A stretch of DNA of 7,372 nucleotides from an uncultured Syntrophomonadaceae bacterium (GTDB lineage: Bacteria; Bacillota; Syntrophomonadia; Syntrophomonadales; Syntrophomonadaceae), in assembly GCA_944391275.1 (NCBI GenBank), contig CALXSZ010000173.1, positions 1 to 7,372 on the forward strand, in the 5' to 3' direction. The notes beneath the pieces were generated by a model, which saw nothing but the letters and a program-made list of their open reading frames with translations, had not been told where the DNA came from and searched no databases. Below, piece after piece: positions 1 through 5,458 of the stretch. How positions within the stretch are numbered: position 1 is the stretch's first letter; each line of letters begins with the position of its first letter. The position numbers and the translations under genes are program-made.

Positions 1-22
1 GGCAAAACAGGAAGTTCGAAAA

Positions 23-1708
23 ATGGAAACTGTGGAAGAAATTCTTCAATTCACTGATACGCTCAACCGTATTGGCGCCCGTTTTCCGGCAGTGGAATGG
101 AGAAAAGATGAATTATTAGAAGTTGTAGCTCAAATTTTCTTGCAACAGTGCCAAGGGGATGAATATAAACAATATAACGTATTTGTTCAATATCGAGACC
201 TTTTAGCAGAATGTTTTGGAAATGTTCCTGTACAAGATTTGCTGCAAACTCTTGCACAACGGAAAGATGCGCTAGTGGAGGAAGAATATCAAAAACTGGT
301 TGAAATGATGCAGGAGCATCCGGAGGATCTTCCTGTAGTGGATTGTTATCCGGAAAATAAAGCCCGTTGTAGTCGGCGCTTAGCGGAGATTTCGAATATG
401 CAGTTTCATCGCTTGATTAAGAAATTTCCGATGGAATCCGTAGACGAACTTTTTCAGGATTTACAAGAAAAAATCAACCAATGTCAAACAATGGCAGAAG
501 AACCAGCCGTTTTGGACATGCAAGCCTGTTATGATGCCTATTGGGGATTGTGGCAAGCGGCCCAATCGGAAGAAGCCCGTCAATTACCCGCCTATTTTCA
601 ATTGATGGCACAAATTGTACAAATTCCCTCGCCTAAACTTCGAACAGCCATGCTGGCTCCTTTACGGCAGTGGCTGAATGATGTGGAACTGGTTGATTAT
701 CTCAATTCGTATGAGCAATTCTGCCAGCAAAAACCAGAATTAACGCTTCGGATCAGGAATGTGCTAAATGAAACGATTCGTGAGGATTTCCAAATTCTTT
801 CGCGTCATCCCTTGCACATGACCATTTCGGATCATACAGGTATTCGAAAACTTTTTGAACAGTGTAGTTATTATGTAGGCCAATTGGAAAATTGTGGATT
901 ACAAGATGTGCGGACGGAAATTTTACTTCAATTTCATTCGCCGATATTAATTGAAAGCTATTTGCTCTCCGTTCAAGAATTGATGGCTATTACGCAATTT
1001 ATTTTATTGAATGCAACGTCTCCTCTTCCTGCAATGTCAAAAGAAAAACTGAAAGAATTGCTGCTGGCTTTTGCGGCTATTGGCGTTTTTAAATCCGTTC
1101 ATTTTGAACCCTTGCTGAAAATCAGCGAGTCGCGGGATTATCACCGAAAACTCTGGAAATATTGCATGAAACAGGCAGGAAATAGCTTGAATGAGCAAGT
1201 ACGTATTGCAGAGATTTATGAGCGGTGTTTGGGAACGATCGAAGCAAATAGACAGTTGGAACAATGGCATCGAATGGGGCTGGTTTCCCCGGAATTGTAT
1301 CATCGTTTAATGGAAAAGAACCAAGATGGAGAAGAAGTGATTTTCAGGAGAAAAACCACTTCGACCGAAGATTTTGATAGAGAAACACGTATAAAGAATC
1401 AGTTTGATTTTGACTTACAACGTTCGGAAAATAGCGAAGTTTGGGATAATCCGAATGATTCGCGCGGTTTTATGTACGAAATAGAGGAGATCTCCCGGGA
1501 AATCCAGGAAGAACAAGAACGGGCGCAGCGGGTGACGCAGTGGGAATATCAGGAAGAAACGGAAAAACAGGCCCAAAAAAAACAGAAGCAACTCAAAAGA
1601 AAACGCCAGTATCGGATGAAAAAAATTTTGGTTATTGTAGTACTTGTTTTGGTGGTTGTTTTGGTTGGGGTTCAGCTGTTTAAATATTTTACGCAAACGC
1701 CGGCATAG
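23..1708 (+). CDS. Unrecognised helical protein with C-terminal membrane anchor
   Basis: I do not recognise a family. The 561-residue product is mostly helical and charged, with no signal peptide. Residues about 480-531 are rich in Glu, Gln, Lys and Arg and look like a coiled coil ending in a basic stretch (KQKQLKRKRQYRMKK). About 20 residues rich in Val, Leu and Ile follow (roughly 535-555), and then a short tail. This is the layout of a tail-anchored inner-membrane protein whose bulk lies in the cytoplasm. The start is uncertain. ATG 23 has a modest AGGAAG at 9-14, but the frame stays open to the window edge (AKQEVRK precedes the Met), so the true N-terminus may lie outside. The next gene follows after 42-66 bp in the same direction with no visible terminator, which suggests co-transcription. 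Confidence is high that it is coding and low on function. Confidence 0.85.
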   Translation: METVEEILQFTDTLNRIGARFPAVEWRKDELLEVVAQIFLQQCQGDEYKQYNVFVQYRDLLAECFGNVPVQDLLQTLAQRKDALVEEEYQKLVEMMQEHPEDLPVVDCYPENKARCSRRLAEISNMQFHRLIKKFPMESVDELFQDLQEKINQCQTMAEEPAVLDMQACYDAYWGLWQAAQSEEARQLPAYFQLMAQIVQIPSPKLRTAMLAPLRQWLNDVELVDYLNSYEQFCQQKPELTLRIRNVLNETIREDFQILSRHPLHMTISDHTGIRKLFEQCSYYVGQLENCGLQDVRTEILLQFHSPILIESYLLSVQELMAITQFILLNATSPLPAMSKEKLKELLLAFAAIGVFKSVHFEPLLKISESRDYHRKLWKYCMKQAGNSLNEQVRIAEIYERCLGTIEANRQLEQWHRMGLVSPELYHRLMEKNQDGEEVIFRRKTTSTEDFDRETRIKNQFDFDLQRSENSEVWDNPNDSRGFMYEIEEISREIQEEQERAQRVTQWEYQEETEKQAQKKQKQLKRKRQYRMKKILVIVVLVLVVVLVGVQLFKYFTQTPA

Positions 1709-1759
1709 GTTGAATATATAGAAAAAGTTTTAGCTAGCAATAAGGAAAGGATGAAAAGT

Positions 1760-1769
1760 GGAGGGGGAG
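1760..1769 (+). promoter_or_regulatory. Ribosome binding site deciding the start of the zinc-ribbon gene
   Basis: GGAGGGGGAG ends 5 nt before ATG 1775. It lies downstream of the alternative in-frame ATG 1751, so it can serve only the second start. That makes the protein begin MAVITCEMCGG, with the zinc ribbon at the very N-terminus. Confidence 0.7.
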
Positions 1770-1774
1770 AAAAT

Positions 1775-3649
1775 ATGGCCGTTATTACGTGTGAGATGTG
1801 CGGAGGCGAGCTGGAAATAAAACCCGGAGATAACGTTGCCGTGTGTAAATATTGCGGGACCAAGCAAACCATTTCCCTAGAGGATGAAGATTCGGATTTT
1901 GAGGAAAAGTCAAAAAATGAAGCAAAAACAGAATCGCCGGAAGAGGAGTCTTTTCGTAAGACGTACAAAAATGAACAGCAGGCGGATTATGATAAAGAAT
2001 TTCGGTCATTATTTGGGAAAGACGGAACAGACGAAGAAAGAGAATTACGAGAACGAAAGGCCCGGGAAGAATGGGAACGACAGCAAAAACTTTTGAATCG
2101 GACTCCCGAAGAAATTATTTATGAAAAAGCGTGGAATTTGGCGTTTGCGAATGCGGATGCGACTATTGCTGAATTGGAGGAGGCAAAAAGCCTTTTTGAA
2201 AAGATTGTAGATTATGAGGATTCTGAAGAGCAGATTGTTGTCTGCAAACGTAAAATTGAACTTTTAAAATCAAGAGAAAAGTTTAAACAAACAGAAAAAC
2301 AGCATAGAAAAAATGAGCACAAGGGATTCGGAAAGATTTGGCTGATTGTAGGAGGCGTTGTTTTGTTTTGGGGAACCATTGCTTCAATAGGGTCATTTAT
2401 GGAGCGAGGGAATCGTTATGAAGAAGCGATGGCGCTGTATGACAGTGGACAATATGATGAAGCCTACGCGATTTTTTCCAATATGTTGGACTATAAAGAT
2501 TCAAGAGCAAAAGCAGAAGATTCAAGAGCAAAAGCAGAAGAAATTGAAAATTCTTACCGATATGAACGAGCAGAGGATCTCACGCAAATCGGGATTTATG
2601 GCGAAGCGCTTGCATTATATGAAGCAATGCCGGATTATAGGGATGTGGATGAAAAAATTCGCGAAGTGAAGTACCTTCAGGCCAATGAAATGTATGAAAA
2701 CGGGCAGTATGAAGACGCATACGCACTATTTTCTGAAATTTCCGAAAATCCGCAGGCCGCAGAAAAATTGAATGAATTAAAGGAAATAAAATATCAACAG
2801 GCAACAGCGGAATGGCTTAATCAAAATTATGCAGACGCCTTGACGCTTTTTGTTGAGTTGGGCGACTATAAGGACAGCGCCTCGTATGTTCGGGAGATAA
2901 AATATTATATTCAGGCGGGTCAATATCTCGACGAGGAAAAATATAATTTAGCGATGAAGTTTTATATAGAATTGGGGGACTATGGAGAGAGTCGTTCTCA
3001 AGCAGTCTTGGCGTTTAACGGCTTAAAAAGCCAATTAAATGAAACAGTTATAGGCGATCAGGTATGTTTGGGTTTTTATGAGCAGGATGGGTATAGGTCG
3101 AATGGGGATGAAGAAATTGAATGGATTGTGCTGGATCGGCAGGAGGATAATCTATTGCTTCTCAGTCTGGATATATTAGATTGGCAGCCATATCATGGGA
3201 CAGAAGAAGCCGTTACATGGGCAACCTCCGATTTGCGAAAGTGGTTAATTGAGGAATTTTATCCAACGGCTTTTCCGGGAATTCTCCAAGAAGCGGTCGA
3301 GGAGGTTACCTTACGGACCTTGGGCGATGTGGAAGGGAGTACGGATGGCGGACGCGATACGCAGGATAAAGTGTTTTTATTGAGTTGCGAAGAAGTGGAA
3401 TTGTATAAGGAAATTGAAGAGGTGGGACCTTTTGTTTGGTTAAGTAAAGCTCTTTGGGACTCTCCAGCATCCAACAGCCAGTATTGGACACGTTCGTCTG
3501 GACAAGGACAAAACCGGATGAAAGAAGTAAATCAAGGAAATAACGCTGGCTTACGGGTGGTAATCAACTACGATATAAAAAATGTTATGGAATACAGCGG
3601 CGTACGGCCAGCGATTTGGGTAAATCTGAACGCCTCGCTGGAAGTGTAA
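1775..3649 (+). CDS. Zinc-ribbon, single-TM, TPR-like repeat protein with C-terminal DUF6273-like domain
   Basis: The domains, numbered from ATG 1775 (624 residues), are as follows. A zinc ribbon has Cys6, Cys9, Cys24 and Cys27 (CEMCGG...CKYCG). A long charged linker runs from about 36 to 185. One membrane helix lies at about 187-207 (IWLIVGGVVLFWGTIASIGS) after a Lys/Arg/His-rich segment. About five 35-40-residue TPR-like units (pattern: Y..A..L...G.Y..A...F....DY.DS) span about 214-416. The C-terminal domain, about 421-622, carries EWIVLD, LLLS, DTQDKVFLLS, YWTRSSG and GVRPAIWVNL, which resembles DUF6273. The basic flank predicts a cytoplasmic zinc ribbon with the repeats and C-terminal domain outside. 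ATG 1775 is preferred over in-frame ATG 1751 because a strong GGAGGGGGAG lies at 1760-1769, whereas GGAAAGG abuts ATG 1751 directly. The function is unknown. DUF6273 assignment is by motif memory and was not searched. Confidence 0.9.
   Translation: MAVITCEMCGGELEIKPGDNVAVCKYCGTKQTISLEDEDSDFEEKSKNEAKTESPEEESFRKTYKNEQQADYDKEFRSLFGKDGTDEERELRERKAREEWERQQKLLNRTPEEIIYEKAWNLAFANADATIAELEEAKSLFEKIVDYEDSEEQIVVCKRKIELLKSREKFKQTEKQHRKNEHKGFGKIWLIVGGVVLFWGTIASIGSFMERGNRYEEAMALYDSGQYDEAYAIFSNMLDYKDSRAKAEDSRAKAEEIENSYRYERAEDLTQIGIYGEALALYEAMPDYRDVDEKIREVKYLQANEMYENGQYEDAYALFSEISENPQAAEKLNELKEIKYQQATAEWLNQNYADALTLFVELGDYKDSASYVREIKYYIQAGQYLDEEKYNLAMKFYIELGDYGESRSQAVLAFNGLKSQLNETVIGDQVCLGFYEQDGYRSNGDEEIEWIVLDRQEDNLLLLSLDILDWQPYHGTEEAVTWATSDLRKWLIEEFYPTAFPGILQEAVEEVTLRTLGDVEGSTDGGRDTQDKVFLLSCEEVELYKEIEEVGPFVWLSKALWDSPASNSQYWTRSSGQGQNRMKEVNQGNNAGLRVVINYDIKNVMEYSGVRPAIWVNLNASLEV
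2498..2539 (+). repeat. Perfect 21-bp tandem duplication inside the TPR-like region
   Basis: Two identical 21-bp units lie back to back (2498-2518 and 2519-2539). They encode DSRAKAE twice in frame. The unit falls in the helix that ends the first TPR-like repeat after the membrane segment. Absence of any mismatch suggests a recent slippage or duplication event that kept the reading frame. Confidence 0.9.
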
Positions 3650-3784
3650 GAAAAAGCCGCTTGGGCTTTCGTTTCGTGTTCCCCAAAATGCCTGCGAAGA
3701 AGCGCGAACTTTCCGACGCATCGCATTGGAAAATCAATCCATATGCGCATGCAAACGCCGCAAATCTTCTGCAAATAAAAAAAG
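3650..3784. other. Unexplained intergenic tract
   Basis: This 135-bp stretch contains no convincing gene. Its open frames on both strands are short, overlap real genes and lack ribosome binding sites. I see no tRNA and no glycine-riboswitch consensus. It holds short palindromes around ATGCGCAT (3742-3749) and TGCGA/TCGCA matches, but no clear long stem. Because the next gene needs a promoter upstream of the hairpin at 3785, this tract probably contains that promoter, but I cannot point to good -35 and -10 boxes. Confidence 0.4.
3653..3669 (+). terminator. Weak hairpin just after the zinc-ribbon gene
   Basis: AAAGCC (3653-3658) pairs with GGCTTT (3664-3669) around a 5-nt loop, starting 4 bp after the stop codon. 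The following bases (CGTTTCGTG) are only partly U-rich, so this is at best a weak terminator or an RNA-end stabilising stem. Confidence 0.3.
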
Positions 3785-3825
3785 ACAGAGCACAACCGTT
3801 TAAAACGGAATCGCTCTGTTTTTTT
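3785..3825 (+). terminator. Strong terminator-type hairpin, possibly a leader attenuator
   Basis: ACAGAGC (3785-3791) pairs with GCTCTGT (3813-3819). An inner stem CCGTT/AACGG (3796-3800 with 3804-3808) is stacked in the loop, and a run of seven T (3819-3825) follows. This is a classic intrinsic terminator. It may end the operon at 1-3649, or act in the leader of the next gene, whose ATG is only 17 bp after the T run. An A-rich 5' flank (3776-3783) gives some potential for termination in the other direction. Confidence 0.8.
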
Positions 3826-3831
3826 GTAAAA

Positions 3832-3838
3832 AGGGAGG
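3832..3838 (+). promoter_or_regulatory. Ribosome binding site of the UPF0126/TRIC gene
   Basis: AGGGAGG lies 4 nt before ATG 3843. The spacing is slightly short but the match is strong. It starts only 6 bp after the terminator T run, so a transcript carrying it must have crossed the hairpin at 3785-3825 unless initiation occurs inside it. Confidence 0.7.
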
Positions 3839-3842
3839 CAAT

Positions 3843-4478
3843 ATGCAGATCTTTATTCTTTGTTTTGAGATGATTGGAACCATTTCTTTTGCTTTATCCG
3901 GTGCCATGATTGGGCTGAAAAAGAACATGGACATTTTTGGGGTTAGCGTGCTGGGCGTGACGACCGCCGTTGGCGGGGGCGTTGTACGCGATACGCTCTT
4001 AGGTCTAACGCCCCCGGCGACATTCATGAATCCCAAATATGTTGTCGTTGCGATACTGGTTTCCGTGGTGGTCTTTTTTCTCTGGGTTCGACAGGTTTTT
4101 AACGAGAATCACCGTTGGTATGAACGAACGATTTTGGCGGCGGATTCCGCCGGATTGGGCATTTTTACGGTCTGTGGCGCGAGCGTTGCGTTGGACGCCG
4201 GCTATGCGGATAACACATTTCTGGTCATTTTTGTCGCAGTTGTGACCGGCGTGGGCGGTGGGGTGCTCCGCGATATTTTTGCAGGCGATAAACCCTATAT
4301 TTTTGTCAAACATATTTATGCTTGCGCGGCCCTTTTCGGAGCGGTCTTATGCGTATGGATTTGGCCCGTGGTCGGGCGGGATTGGAGTATGCTGATCGGT
4401 TTTTTTGTGATCGTAACTTTGCGATTTTGTTCCGCGAAATTCCGGTGGAATTTACCCCGAACGAAAAAGAAAAGCTAA
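3843..4478 (+). CDS. UPF0126 / TRIC-family small membrane protein
   Basis: The 211-residue product is almost entirely hydrophobic helices and matches the UPF0126 family (YadS/YicG-like, bacterial TRIC cation-channel fold) in length and layout. Two related halves each carry the hallmark Gly-rich motif: GGGVVRD at 44-50 and GGGVLRD at 138-144, each before a D..LG/D.FAG turn. The N-terminal IGTISFALSGA segment is also typical. It acts in the cytoplasmic membrane. Family members are described as monovalent-cation channels, and some enterobacterial members as glycine transporters, so the substrate here is not settled. The C-terminus is basic (RTKKKS), consistent with a cytoplasmic end. The gene stands alone, preceded by a hairpin and convergent with the kinase gene after 36 bp. 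Confidence 0.9.
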   Translation: MQIFILCFEMIGTISFALSGAMIGLKKNMDIFGVSVLGVTTAVGGGVVRDTLLGLTPPATFMNPKYVVVAILVSVVVFFLWVRQVFNENHRWYERTILAADSAGLGIFTVCGASVALDAGYADNTFLVIFVAVVTGVGGGVLRDIFAGDKPYIFVKHIYACAALFGAVLCVWIWPVVGRDWSMLIGFFVIVTLRFCSAKFRWNLPRTKKKS

Positions 4479-4494
4479 ATTCGTTGAATTTTTT
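4477..4494 (+). terminator. Weak AT-rich hairpin between convergent genes
   Basis: AAATTC (4477-4482) pairs with GAATTT (4486-4491) around a 3-nt loop and is followed by TTT. It overlaps the stop codon of the UPF0126/TRIC gene. The stem has only one G-C pair, so it is weak. On the minus strand it is followed by T-rich sequence and could also help end the kinase transcript. Confidence 0.3.
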
Positions 4495-4514
4495 GGATTT
4501 TGGAATAAGCGCTC

Positions 4515-5351
4515 TTACTTGGAGCTGAGCCGTTGGATTAATAACGGTAGGGTTGTTTCAAAATCCACCCCGTACCAAGGACTTTTTGGGTTTTCCATCG
4601 TAGTACGGATCGTTTCCAGTGTATAATCAGCTGCAATTTGAAGCGCGTCGGCTAGAGCATAATTTCGCATCAACGCGCCAACGGTTGTACTGGAAAAGAT
4701 ATCGCCCGTACCATGGTAGCTCACCGGCAAATGTTCATGTGAATAGGAGAAAAATTGCCCGGTTTCTCCGTTTAATCCGATTACTCCGGTTTTTCCTGGA
4801 TCCAGACTCACCCCGGTTAGAACGGCCTGTTTCGCGCCCAAATGGATCAGACGCTCCAGCATTTCTTGAATGTATTCTTCCGTGTACTGCGTACGATATT
4901 CTAGCCCGGTCATAAACGACGCTTCCGTTAGATTGGGTAAAATAATATCAGCCTTACCGCATAACTGGGCCATTTTTTCAGCAAAATCTTCGGAGAAAGC
5001 GGGATATAATTTTCCATTGTCCGCCATAACGGGGTCCACGACAATGACATTGTCTGGAGTTTTGAATGCATCGAAAAAACGGGAAACCATATCAAGTTGT
5101 TCAAAAGATCCCAAGTAACCGGTATAAATGGCGTCAAAATCAATTCCTTCATTTTTCCAATGTTGGGCAATGGGTTCGATTTCATTCGTTAAATCCCGAC
5201 AAGTAAAATTTTTAAACATCGTATGCGTAGATAAAACAGCCGTTGGAATGACTGCCGTTTCAACGCCCATTGCAGATATAATCGGCAATGCGACGGTTAG
5301 GGAACATTTTCCAACACAGGAAATATCTTGGATCGTTACAATTCTTTTCAT
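4515..5351 (-). CDS. pdxY: Pyridoxal/pyridoxamine kinase (PfkB/ribokinase superfamily)
   Basis: The 278-residue enzyme should phosphorylate pyridoxal, pyridoxamine or pyridoxine with ATP in the cytoplasm, feeding the B6 salvage route to PLP. The N-terminus reads MKRIVTIQDISCVGKCSL, typical of Gram-positive members annotated as pyridoxamine kinase. VDPVMADNGKLY (105-116) and PNLTEA (139-144) are substrate and metal/ATP motifs, and GTGD (214-217) holds the anion hole and the catalytic Asp217. Length fits the family and no key motif is missing. The start at 5351 is supported by AGAAGG 6 nt upstream. The related ThiD-type hydroxymethylpyrimidine kinases share the fold, but STHTMF and HGTGDIFSS favour the PdxK/PdxY branch. 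The symbol denotes the family, since exact substrate preference cannot be read. The divergent MocR gene supports a B6 role. Confidence 0.9.
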   Translation of the reverse strand: MKRIVTIQDISCVGKCSLTVALPIISAMGVETAVIPTAVLSTHTMFKNFTCRDLTNEIEPIAQHWKNEGIDFDAIYTGYLGSFEQLDMVSRFFDAFKTPDNVIVVDPVMADNGKLYPAFSEDFAEKMAQLCGKADIILPNLTEASFMTGLEYRTQYTEEYIQEMLERLIHLGAKQAVLTGVSLDPGKTGVIGLNGETGQFFSYSHEHLPVSYHGTGDIFSSTTVGALMRNYALADALQIAADYTLETIRTTMENPKSPWYGVDFETTLPLLIQRLSSK

Positions 5352-5357
5352 AGAAAA

Positions 5358-5363
5358 CCTTCT
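5358..5363 (-). promoter_or_regulatory. Ribosome binding site of the kinase gene
   Basis: On the minus strand AGAAGG lies 6 nt upstream of the ATG at 5351, which is good spacing and fixes this start. Confidence 0.7.
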
Positions 5364-5389
5364 TTCTAATAGGATTATCTTGTAGTATA

Positions 5390-5418
5390 ATCAAAATTGA
5401 CATGATTTAAAGAGTCAA
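5390..5418 (-). promoter_or_regulatory. Candidate kinase promoter
   Basis: On the minus strand TTGACT (5418-5413) is followed, after 17 bp, by TTTGAT (5395-5390). The -35 box matches consensus at 5 of 6 bases and the -10 at 4 of 6. Transcription would start near 5383, about 30 bp before the kinase ATG. The -35 lies inside the right arm of the inverted repeat. Confidence 0.45.
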
Positions 5419-5421
5419 TTT
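5394..5421. promoter_or_regulatory. Inverted-repeat operator candidate between kinase and MocR genes
   Basis: AAATTGAC (5394-5401) and GTCAATTT (5414-5421) form a perfect 8-bp inverted repeat with a 12-bp spacer. Arm centres are 20 bp apart, close to two helical turns, so a dimer could bind both arms on one face of the DNA. Both arms contain the -35 boxes of the two divergent promoter candidates. The regulator gene next to it is the obvious candidate ligand, by inference only. Confidence 0.5.
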
Positions 5422-5424
5422 AAA
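5397..5424 (+). promoter_or_regulatory. Candidate MocR-regulator promoter
   Basis: A perfect TTGACA (5397-5402) is followed after 16 bp by TTTAAA (5419-5424), a 4-of-6 match to the -10 box. Transcription would start near 5431, downstream of ATG 5426 and upstream of GTG 5459. An alternative is the perfect TATAAT at 5386-5391, which has only a poor -35 box 17 bp upstream. Confidence 0.45.
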
Positions 5425-5426
5425 GA
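5405..5426. repeat. 9-bp direct repeat in the divergent promoter region
   Basis: ATTTAAAGA occurs at 5405-5413 and again at 5418-5426, a 13-bp period. Several MocR regulators are known to bind direct repeats, so this is an alternative or additional operator to the overlapping inverted repeat. Confidence 0.45.
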
Positions 5427-5442
5427 TGTTTTATCCGGTCAG

Positions 5443-5448
5443 AAAGGA
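5443..5448 (+). promoter_or_regulatory. Ribosome binding site supporting the GTG start of the MocR gene
   Basis: AAAGGA lies 10 nt before GTG 5459. The competing in-frame ATG 5426 has no Shine-Dalgarno site, since the bases before it are TCAATTTAAAG. Confidence 0.55.
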
Positions 5449-5458
5449 TGCGCGATTC

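Noticed and set aside
3650..3784. Glycine riboswitch upstream of the UPF0126/TRIC gene
   Set aside because: Suggested by proposed glycine transport in the family, but the conserved core sequences of glycine aptamers are absent.
3568..3795. 75-residue minus-strand open frame over the same gap
   Set aside because: It overlaps the end of the zinc-ribbon gene, has no ribosome site, and its sequence looks like a random translation.
3616..3873. 85-residue plus-strand open frame across the gap before the UPF0126/TRIC gene
   Set aside because: It starts inside the zinc-ribbon gene, runs through the terminator hairpin and ends in the next gene, with no ribosome site and no recognisable protein pattern.
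4005..4313. 102-residue minus-strand open frame opposite the UPF0126/TRIC gene
   Set aside because: It is a shadow of a clearly coding family member on the plus strand and resembles no protein.
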